NCBI GenBank assembly: GCA_000469685.2
Contig: LS997567.1
Location: 8,263,374 to 8,327,373 of the forward strand
Length of the DNA stretch: 64,000 nucleotides
From: Haemonchus contortus
Lineage: Eukaryota > Nematoda > Chromadorea > Rhabditida > Trichostrongylidae
Direction: 5' to 3'
Under the pieces are notes generated by a model. That model searched no databases. It saw nothing but the letters and a program-made list of their open reading frames with translations, and was not told the DNA's origin. Position numbers and translations under genes: made by a program. Each line of letters opens with the position of its first letter. Position 1 is the first letter of the stretch. Below, piece by piece: positions 55,777-64,000 of this stretch.

Positions 55777-58700
55777 AGGGGCCAGTAGCAGCATTGGACT
55801 ATCTCTCCAACCATTGAAAACGAAATCCTTGAAAGGGCTCCTGAAAGGGCTAGTTTGTTTAAGCCCGGGTATCATTCTGGCCTGAAAAAACACTCACACA
55901 ACAGAATCATGTCTTCCCGAGTTAACAGTAGGATAGTAAGCGAATTTTGAAATTAATCAATTTTATCAATCAAGTTGGGAGCATCAATATGGGTCCGGGA
56001 GTATAAGAGATATTGTGTAGGCGATTTGGAATCTCGCCAAGAACTCAATTATCGTGATAAGGAATCAATTGTGTATGTTTAGCGTAACAAAGAGAATTAC
56101 GCCAAAAGTACAAAAACAGATAATAAAGGAAGAATGAGCAACATCAGTAAAAAAAGCTATTGAAGTACACACGTGAAGGTTGATAAGGATAAGTTACAGG
56201 GGCTCTTAGTAAACGCCCGTGCATTCAAAAATAATTAGGAAATGGGTTCATAAGAAAGTTATTCATAGTTAACTACATACACTCTGTGCTAATATAAAGT
56301 TCCAAATGTAATGGGTAAGCGACTTCTACAAGTTACCCAAAATAGTAGGCTAACTCGGGAATTACAATGCAAAACGTGATACCAAGAAGTAATCGATGAA
56401 ATAATCGCTGTGATGGTCAAAGGCTTTGTATCGACAGAGGGTCACAAAGCAAGTTAGCAAATAGCCATTGTCAAGTTCAGGACTCATTGTTATCGTTCTA
56501 TGATTTCCACTTCTCAGTGGTTCACCTTTCTGATATGGAGCGGTCACGAGGTGATCATATTCAGAACAAGTTCGTTAAAAAAAGATTTGGAGTGAATGAA
56601 GATACATAGTGCAGGCTTCAACCAACATTTTTTGAAACGACTCTTTCAGGTGAAAATCTAGGTAGAGGGAGTCACTGGCTGCTTTTATAGTCCGCCGGCC
56701 GGCTCGCGAGCGCTCCGGCCGAGGACGACGCTTACCACTTGTTTACAACTGAATTTTGATCGGTACCGCAGGCCGCGTAGCCCCCCGGCCAGCGCGCGCG
56801 CGGGCCTACCGGCGGACCATGAAAGCAGCCACTGCGCACTCTCAGTTAGAGATTATCCTACTGATCGATTTATCTCCCACTCCTACTTTATGGACAAGGT
56901 CAGCTTCCACCCACCCCGCTACTATTCTGTTTTTAGCCTTAGGCTGAAAACACTCTCTCTCTCTTTCACGGGTAGCGGAACTTCTCCCCTATCGCGGCAT
57001 TCTCCCTTGCGACATGCGGCAAATGTCACTGCAATTACCGTACTCACCCCGCCTCTCGCCAATCCATAGGACGCGGTATTTTTCCTTGACTGGCTTGCTT
57101 TTTCATTGGATTTTATCGTTTTTTTTCTGTTTCTTTTTAGTTTTCATGTTTATTAGACTTGATTAATCAAAATGACTCCTCCTATATAAACGACGATCAA
57201 TACCGCATTGGAATTGAAGGGAGCGGCCAACCAATTCAAATAATTAAAGGACTCCCTACCTCACAAATTGCGCGCTCCAATCTTCCATCGCAATCCTGCG
57301 ATAGGCGGCGAGTGCGGCGTGTGCGACGCCGTGTTAGGGGAGAAGTTCCCGGATCCCCCTTTCACCGCTCTCTGGCCAATAGCGTTGGAGACACAAAGCA
57401 CACTGAGGCGGTCCACTCCGATTACACTTCCAACTTCTTTATTGATAGGAAAGAGAAAAAAAAAGCCAACTCAAACCAGAATATTTTTCGTTCCTAAATT
57501 CGTGACGCGGGAGAGTATAGATTGAGCTCCTATACGGTGGGAACCCTGTCAGTCATGTCATTGAGTAGGATTTGCAGTAGCAGTTATCTTTTGCCTTATA
57601 ATACAATTTGAGGTGTTTTTCTACATTAAATGATAATGGATAAGTCTGTGTTCGTTGATAACCCCTTCAAAGGGATGTGCCTCCGCCCTCGACTTCCATT
57701 CAGAATCACAATGGCGTATTGAATGCGTATGCGACCTATACAATGACTTGCTGAGGCCAGCCGATGTACAAGTCAATGCTTTTATCCTCCCAGATGAGTA
57801 TGCTACTATTTACCCGACTCCGGAAGGATAGAAGGTTTGGTTGACCTTAGCTTAGATCGATCCAGAATTTTTTCAGATTGAAGATATTTGATCAGATTGT
57901 ACTCTCGAAAGTGCCCATGTTTCTCCCACATAATGGAAGATATAATAATACAAAAGGTCATACATTGACTGAAAGCTAACCAGCCCTATCATCCATCACT
58001 TCGAATAAAAATGGTTTAATTGTAGAAGAGATAACGCGAAGGGGAGACGGGCGTTAGGAACGATTTTGGATAATCGATTCGCCGCACGCGGCTGTCGCGA
58101 ACCCCTCATTCGCCGTTATCAAAGCTCTAGCGTTCTTCATACAGCTCAATCGATATGCAATTATTATTTTATGCATAATTCTACTGTTAGTACCTTTGAT
58201 CTTGTATTTCTTACCTACTTCTGCATCCTGCTACATTGCTTCGCGCGCGACGCCCCTCTCACCGCGACGCGACCATTTCGTTCCTAATGCACCACACCCA
58301 ACGCGAAGTAATGTGAGCTTACTGACCCTGACCGACCCAAATGCTTGTTCCCCTCCTCATGTCGCACCTTAAACGTCATCGCGCTATATTGATCGAAAAC
58401 TTGATGCTTCACAGAACTGCATGAAATTAATGGAACAATGGCAATAATTAACGAAGACCGGATCGAATGAGAGTGAGTACCTACCTACTCGTTTACCAGA
58501 GTTGAAATCGTGTCAAAAGTACGTAACGAATGGCAAAACGCTAAACCACCGTATAATCGGTCTCATAAATTCTGTTAGCAAAAAGAAGGGGTTAATCTTA
58601 AGATACATAAATTAATTTCCAAATTCAGAAGCGAATGAGCATGGAACATGAGCATAATGGACGACACAAGAAACTGCACAACTTGACGTAATGACTGGCA

Positions 58701-61700
58701 AAGTTTTCGCAAAAGAATAGAGATGGTTGAAATTATAGAGGACCAAGGTTATATAACGTTGTGTGTTGAATTACCCTTTACTGATAAAGTTTTGGCGTTG
58801 ATCATTCTCGTAATTGGGGTGTTCCCACGCCTTCGGCTCCCATTCAGAATCCTGGGGGCATATTGAACACGTGTGTGGCCTACACAATACATTCCGGTGA
58901 CCAGTCGATATACAAGTTAGTGATCTATCCTCTATGACGAGTCTGGTACCGATTCACCCAGCATAGATGGAAGGCTTATTTGGCTTTGGAATATTGATTC
59001 GGGATTCGAGCGTGTGACCATGCGTGTGTGGTAGGTGCTCCACTTGCCAATTTGCCACCTCCGTCCTTGTGTGATGATTAGCAGCGGTTTGTGCACAAAC
59101 TTCATGAAATGCTGGGTTTTCCTGTGTTTTTCGTACTTTATGTTGTAGATCGCGAAATTGAGGCTCAGATATGAGGTAAAACTACATAATCGTTTACCGA
59201 TCACAGACGGCGAAATCGGAAAATAAATTCAACTTCGGTCCAATAGAGGAGGAAACAGAGTCAGACTGAAAACTGTAAGACTATGAAGTTGAGTAGTTTA
59301 AGTACCAATTAATTTGTCTGTCAATGAAACAGATGAGCGTTCTGAAGTTATTGAATATCGAATAGGAATATCGATCGAAACAACAGTTTTCTCAAGAGTC
59401 TCTGCGCTGTGGCTTCAATAAAATGGAAAACTAATGACATTTATGCGGAAAGGCGGAATAAATTCTAAAAATAGTTGTCAATTCATTGCAAATACAGTTC
59501 CCAAGATAACCTTTTAGTAATGGTAAGTGTAATATAAACTGGCCAGTTATGTAGGATATAGAGGTACACCATTGTGTAAACAGACCACGACGAATTTTAA
59601 TACTGATCATCGGCGTTTGGTTTTCGAATGTTTCGCGGAGAAAAGTTGTTTCACAGTCGAAAATAACCGGTAAGAACGAAGAAAATCAACTGACTTACTT
59701 TACTTCATGCAACAATTCAGCAGCTACTAGTAAACGTAAGAATATAAATGGTAGCAGTAAAAATCGACCGATGGATGAGTGTATTGATGTTCGTTGTGGG
59801 ACAAAAACTGGTCTGCCCCCTATCGATATTTCGCCACTCGGTTGCGGTAAACTCCTCCAATGTTATTGAAAGACTCATGCAATTTGGATTGAACTCTGGT
59901 ACCGAAAGTAGTCTTCGAGTTGAATTAGAAGCTAATTTACCATGAAAATGTTTAGTTTTCAAGGTGGAAATTGAAAAAAATGTTCTATGAAAATCACTTT
60001 TCGCACTTACCCGCTCATTAATGATTTCTGTAGGTGCAATTGATACGCTTTTCTTGAATTCTCTTGAATTTCTTGGTTCATTGACTTGCTTTGGGCCATT
60101 GACGGTTCCGCTTTTGTAATCGCTACCGTTATTTGGCTAAAATATTTGATTTCAGTAGAATTGAGCAGTCGCTCATAGGAACTTTGAGTTGAAGAGGAAT
60201 CCTTATTCGGAGTGTTCTCGGCCCCTTTGGCCTTCTTGTTTTTTTTTTCGGAAAGATTTTATTCTGAGCTCAAAATACGAGAACATCCCTTTCTAATCAA
60301 TCCTGCTATGGGATGCGTTAATTTTCCAGTTCCAGTCGTTGTGATACTTCAACAACTACTTGCTTATTTCAGAAAATCTGAACGATGGTCGAAGTTACTT
60401 GTAAGCGGTCCAACCTACTTTCCAATAGAAGTAGTGATAAAACTAATTGGTTTAATGGAAAATTGTGAGGTGGTAATCATTGTAACCTTCATTCAAGGCA
60501 CAGTTCACGATAGTTTTGGGATATCTAGTTTCAGACGGGCGGATTTGGTATAGTGACAAGTGGCGCACTATCACACGAGCAGGTCACGGGTTCGGATCCC
60601 GGATCGATATTCGCCGAGGCCAACCAAGCCTTTCATCCTTTCAGGATCGATTAATTGGTGCCAGAGTCAACTAAGATGATAAAAGCACATACTTGCGTAT
60701 TGGCTGGCTACCGCAAGTCTTTATATAGGCCACATACGCGTTCAATGAGCCACTACTATTCTGTAGGGAAGTAGAATGCGGAGGAGCATCCCTCAGACGG
60801 GATCGCTGAACGCCCTAAGACTCTTTTGAAAATGAAGGAACATTTCACGATGAAAATGGTTTCTGAGATATTTCAATAGGATGAATCTGTGGCTCCCACT
60901 TATACCACATGTAGCGCTGTCAGATCGTAAAACGACGTTAAAAGGGTTCGAATATTGTGTCAGTTGTACGCCACACCCAGGGTCGAACGAGTTTTAATGG
61001 GGTTGTAAAGGTTGTACCATTCACAACGAACACCCATGTTAGAAATCAAACCGCTAATCGTGACCTGTGGCGACAGTGGAAGGCCATGTAGACCGTTTTG
61101 CCTTAGTGGTCAGCTACTCAAACATTGCAACGTCTAAAATCTCGTCCGATTACTCCCTCCCCGTGCCATTTCCGTCAAATTGATCTTGTACCCCTGTTTT
61201 CACTTTTTTAGGAAGCCCTATTTTTTCTCAATGACGGCGGGTTTTATCGCGTTCCACAGAGCGCTCAACATTTCCGCTTTTCACCTTCGAAAAGGTAACT
61301 AAAAATTGTCGTGAACTGTGCCTTCAGACCAAAAATCATATAAAACAATCAATCAATCAGAAGTCAATTCTTCCAACCATTCCGACAATGCGAATAGATG
61401 ACCAATTCGAATTTTTCTACGTTCCCCAGCTCTTTGATAATCCCAGTACGCCTATTCAGCACTAAAGACGGAAATTGAATGTGAACGAATTCCTTTTTTT
61501 TCAAATTGGTTGATTCCGAACCAATCGTTTTATTCATTCTATGAATTTCAACTTGTCAATATTGTAAATGATGCGATCAGTAAACCAACGGTTTCGTCCT
61601 GTGTGAAGCTGTTGGTGGGCCCAGTAGGTGCTGGTTGTTCCGTAATGCTAAAAAACCTTTTTGTAGGCTTTTTTTTCTTGACTTGGAGAAAACGAGAAAG

Positions 61701-61850
61701 AAAACGAAAATATAAAGGATCGATGACACTGTCAACTGACCTCTCGTCGGTAATAATGTCATTGAAATCTCGTGAATGCGAAGTACTCGTACCGGGAGAA
61801 TAGTCTTGGAACTGTTCCAACTGGCCTACATTGGAGGCATTGTCGTTCAT
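55777..61850 (-). CDS. Unidentified multi-exon gene, probable regulatory or cytoplasmic region, partial
   Basis: Exons with good splice sites, in order: 61850-61741 (ATG directly after acceptor GTTTTTTAG; MNDNASNVGQLEQFQDYSPG..., donor GAGAG|GTCAGT); from 61647 (SITEQPAPTGPTNSFTQDE...); 60136-60011 (PNNGSDYKSGTVNGPKQ..., ending KKSVSIAPTEIINER, donor CGG|GTAAGT); 59265-59198 (SDSVSSSIGPKLNLFSDFAV); 58416-58368 (SVKHQVFDQYSAMTFK); possibly 56529-56446 (KGEPLRSGNHRTITMSPELD); 55881-55777 (ARMIPGLKQTSPFRSPFKDF, VFNGWRDSPMLLLAP, donor CCT|GTGAGT). Phases join correctly for 61741/61647, 60011/59265, 59198/58416 and 58368/56529/55881. The join from exon 2 to 60136 is unresolved (weak donor GAAACC|GTTGGT). 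The Ser/Thr/Pro-rich, mostly hydrophilic composition suggests a disordered cytoplasmic segment. No stop was found at the 3' side, so the gene may continue below 55777. I do not recognise the family. Confidence 0.6.
56676..56831. mobile_element. GC-rich foldback element (TGGCTGCTTTCATAGTCCGC ends), copy 3
   Basis: Short member (156 bp). Ends TGGCTGCTTTTATAGTCCGC and GCGGACCATGAAAGCAGCCA are inverted. The arms are CCGGCCGGC-rich, and the centre (ACCACTTGTTTACAACTGAA) is unlike that of copies 1 and 2. Confidence 0.75.
56965..57355. mobile_element. Non-autonomous element with CGGAACTTCTCCCCTA ends, copy 2
   Basis: Very similar to 19470-19860 over its full length. The flanks CTTTCAC (before 56972) and CTTTCAC (after about 57358) are a possible target duplication of 7-8 bp, which would fit a hAT-like origin. 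Confidence 0.7.
57640..57870 (-). mobile_element. tRNA-derived SINE, family 1, head truncated
   Basis: Shared body blocks AAGGGATGTGCCTCCGCCCT, CGATGTACAAGTCAATGCTT and GGAAGGATAGAAGGTTTGGT; the tRNA-like head is lost after about 57865. Confidence 0.7.
58042..58299 (+). mobile_element. 258-bp MITE family with 9-bp target duplication, copy 6
   Basis: Flanked by AACGCGAAG at 58033-58041 and 58300-58308. It lies in an intron of the unidentified 55.8-61.9 kb gene. Confidence 0.9.
58775..59075 (-). mobile_element. tRNA-derived SINE, family 1
   Basis: Plus-sense tail ACTGATAAAGTTTTGGCGTT, body CATTCAGAATCCTGGGGGCA and CGATATACAAGTTAGTGATC. The minus-strand head has the decayed B-box GCTCGAATCCCG. 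Confidence 0.75.
60493..61325. mobile_element. DNA element (AAGGCACAGTTCACGATA ends) carrying a SINE
   Basis: Left end AAGGCACAGTTCACGATAGT at 60494 and right end ATTGTCGTGAACTGTGCCTT at about 61305-61324 are inverted. A plus-oriented SINE occupies 60537-60835, and a second internal end-like block (GAACATTTCACGATGAAAAT) follows at about 60838. The element fills an intron of the unidentified gene. Confidence 0.7.
60537..60835 (+). mobile_element. tRNA-derived SINE, family 1
   Basis: Full tRNA-like head on the plus strand: A-box in TGGTATAGTGACAAGTGGCG, B-box GGGTTCGGATCCCGG, then GCCAACCAAGCC and the shared body to about 60830. Confidence 0.82.
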
Positions 61851-61892
61851 CTAAAAAACATGGAACTCGTATTTTTCAATTTAACCGATTCA

Positions 61893-62190
61893 CAGTAAGA
61901 CAAGGTCTACGGGTCAATCATTCCCATTTTCTGGGGGGCATCCTAGCATTCGACTTCCCTTCAGAATCGCAGTGGCGGCTTTGAATACGTATGTGGCCTA
62001 CGCACTGAACTGCGGTGGCCATGTGATGTACAAGTTAGGGCTTTTGTCCTCTCACGGGTTCTTACTAACTGGCCGATCTCGTTGGGATAGAAGGTTTGGT
62101 TGGCCTTATCAAGTATTGCTCCGAGTTTCGATCCTCGGACCATGCGTCCGTGATAGTGCGGCTCCTGCCATTACGCCACCTCTGAACTCA
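61893..62190 (-). mobile_element. tRNA-derived SINE, family 1
   Basis: Body ATGTACAAGTTAGGGCTTTT, GGATAGAAGGTTTGGTTGGC. The minus-strand head region is decayed (GTGGCGTAATGGCAGGAGCC). It lies immediately upstream of the first exon of the unidentified gene. Confidence 0.7.
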
Positions 62191-62309
62191 GCCAAGCTTG
62201 AGGGGCCTGAGATAGGTAAGGGACCTTTTGAGTCACAAAACCAAATAATGGAATGAGGCTAATCATGCCTAACATCCCTGAGGGACAGGTCCGGACAAAC
62301 AAATAATGT

Positions 62310-62600
62310 GTGTCCCGGCGGGTAGTGACAACTGGTGCCTATCACCCACGCATGTTCCCGGAGTCGAATCACGGCTGGACATTCGTCGGCGAACCAAGCT
62401 TTCCACCTCGCCGAGGTCGGTTTATTGGAACCAGACTCGTTTGGGATAGTGAAAACACTGTCTCGCACATCGTATGGCCACCGTGAGCAATTGCATAGAC
62501 CACACTCGCACCCATTAGGTCGCTACTATTCTAAATGGAAATGGAATGCGGGGGCGCGTTCCTCAGATGGGTTTCCATAACGCTAAGGAGTTTAACTTTC
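62310..62600 (+). mobile_element. tRNA-derived SINE, family 1
   Basis: Plus-oriented head GGGTAGTGACAACTGGTGCC, B-box GGAGTCGAATCACGG, then body TTTATTGGAACCAGACTCGT and AATGGAATGCGGGGGCGCGT. It forms an inverted pair with the copy at 61893-62190. Confidence 0.72.
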
Positions 62601-62609
62601 ATTTATTCA

Positions 62610-63140
62610 CAGTTTAAGTAAGTAAAGGCAATGAAATGGAACCACAATGGTAAGTCGATGAGCAGAAGTAAGTAGATAAAGTAGCCAACGAAGGCAACAT
62701 TCAGAGCAAAGTAAATTGAATAATTAGCATCTTAATCGAGTGAATAGCATTCAATAAGGGTCGCACTAACAGCTCACAGACATTGCGATTTCCACTGGTT
62801 CCGCTCATGATCAGGTACAATTGAATCAGTAACCTTACAGTGTAGTAGAGTGAAGAAGACTGCAGATAGAAGCAATGAAGGTTGCTGGGTTGTTTTGAAA
62901 GCTTTCGCCAATTATTGAGATAGGTTATGAGAAAAAATCTCCTAACAATCAAATTCGTTTTTTCGACAATATACACTCTAATTTGCCCAGTAATGGTTCG
63001 TCATCTTCCCAGAATTTTCGCAGACCCACGTCTGTTGAAGGCTCCAGAGTTGGGATAAAAAAAACTGTTATAGGTGCATTTCGAAGTCTTCCGAAAAATC
63101 AAACAATTTCTTCCAAACTGATTCTGCAAGGACCTGAGTA
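62610..63140. other. Region without recognised gene
   Basis: ORF 62701-62976 (minus) is hydrophobic and AT-driven, with no splice context or domain. TAAGTAAGTAAAGGC-like simple sequence is at 62610. Confidence 0.35.
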
Positions 63141-63144
63141 GGTG

Positions 63145-63365
63145 CTAGTGGTGTGTTGAACGCGTGTGGCCTATACAATGACTTGCGGTGGCTAGCCGAT
63201 GTACAATTTAGTGAATCTGTCTTCCTGGACGAGTCTGGTACCATTTGACAGACCCCGAAGGGATGGAAGGTCTGGTTGGCCTAGGCGGATATCGATACTG
63301 GATTCGAATTCGTGATCATAAATGTGTGATAGTGCGCCACGTGTCACTAAACCACTTTCTTTCAG
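63145..63365 (-). mobile_element. tRNA-derived SINE, family 1, tail truncated
   Basis: Shared blocks GTGTGGCCTATACAATGACT, GGTGGCTAGCCGATGTACAA, GAAGGGATGGAAGGTCTGGT and a minus-strand head to about 63360. Confidence 0.75.
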
Positions 63366-63369
63366 TATA

Positions 63370-64000
63370 AAAAGCATAAGTGTCGATAATCCCTTAGATG
63401 GACCTCCACTTTGATGCCGGCTATACACAAACAGAACTCAAGGGATCTTGACATACTTATGGCGGGAATATATAGGACTGTATTTCATTTTGGGAAACTT
63501 GCTAAGGTGCTAACTTGTTAATCGAAGACTTTTTATAATAGTCAGTGTAGTCAAAATTGGCGAAAACCTCACGAACAACCCGATAATACACTTTGGTGAG
63601 AAGGACCGCTAGTAGTAAATTAAACGGCATGCTCAGCAATAACTCGAAACTATTCAGTATTCACTGCTCTTGATGTTCACATGAATATCCCTTTAGAACG
63701 TTTCAAAATGTTTTTCTATAAAAGTGAAAAAGTTCAATTTAAAAAGGGAAGCTCCAGCAAATGGATAGAATATATTGTAATCAAAGTGCGTATGGGATTT
63801 GGGAAAAATCATGGGTGGAAAACGATTTCAGCTGGTAGCCATACAGTAACGTTGGCATAGTTCACGATAATTTTGACATTGTTGGCATAGTCAATAAAAG
63901 AACAATATGGATGAATAGGAACTGATAGTACTCGTAGAATTCAGGGGAGGAATCTATGTATGCATGACAACTTCGAATAAATGGGTGACCTCCAGTTTCC
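63370..64000. other. Region without recognised gene
   Basis: AT-rich. A family-end-like block (GGCATAGTTCACGATAATTT at about 63853) marks a possible further DNA-element copy running to the window edge. Confidence 0.3.

Noticed and set aside
60212..60553. 113-codon plus ORF with hydrophobic start
   Set aside because: No splice context or family; runs into a DNA-element end and SINE at its 3' part.
1..64000. CRISPR array, bacterial operon or phage-like defence system
   Set aside because: No regularly spaced repeats with unique spacers and no prokaryotic gene organisation; introns and retrotransposons show a eukaryotic genome.

Overview
This window is eukaryotic and repeat-rich. Nematode-type splice sites (TTTTCAG acceptors, short exons, introns from under 100 bp to several kb), an ATG lying directly behind a splice acceptor, nematode-type BEL/Pao retroelements and the recurring tRNA-derived SINE point to a parasitic clade V (strongylid) roundworm, most likely a hookworm such as Ancylostoma or a relative. 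The species is inferred from pattern recognition, not proven.

Only two genes can be read with confidence. The first is rpl-28 (ribosomal protein eL28), on the + strand at 2563-6018, with three exons and 134 residues. The second is a 12-exon MFS transporter of the SLC18B1 (vesicular polyamine transporter) type, on the minus strand from 24770 down to 9924. All its exon phases agree and it encodes 437 residues. A third minus-strand gene runs from 61850 to at least 55777. Several of its exons have good splice sites and mostly compatible phases, but I do not recognise the product. Weaker candidate coding exons lie at 26.0-26.8 kb, 28.7-30.1 kb and 34.7-35.0 kb.

The rest is a layered graveyard of mobile DNA. 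It includes BEL/Pao fragments (1-809, 6740-7540, 8002-9060), a LINE 3' end (870-1490), RTE-type LINE pieces (27.3, 33.9-34.7, 37.8, 39.1, 42.9-44.3 and 48.5 kb) and a Penelope-like GIY-YIG end (32.5-33.2 kb). There are three separate mariner relics plus a partial second copy of one of them, and twelve copies of one tRNA-derived SINE. There are also several DNA-element families with inverted repeats. The clearest is a 258-bp MITE present six times, each copy flanked by its own 9-bp duplication. A 1080-bp element with matching ends and a 9-bp duplication splits an RTE reverse transcriptase. Near-perfect GC-rich foldbacks lie in the transporter's 3' intron and 3' flank, and nested insertions allow relative dating of the families.

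The two confident genes do not act in one pathway. The main message of the window is how housekeeping and transporter genes survive inside dense transposon debris that lies almost entirely in introns and flanks.
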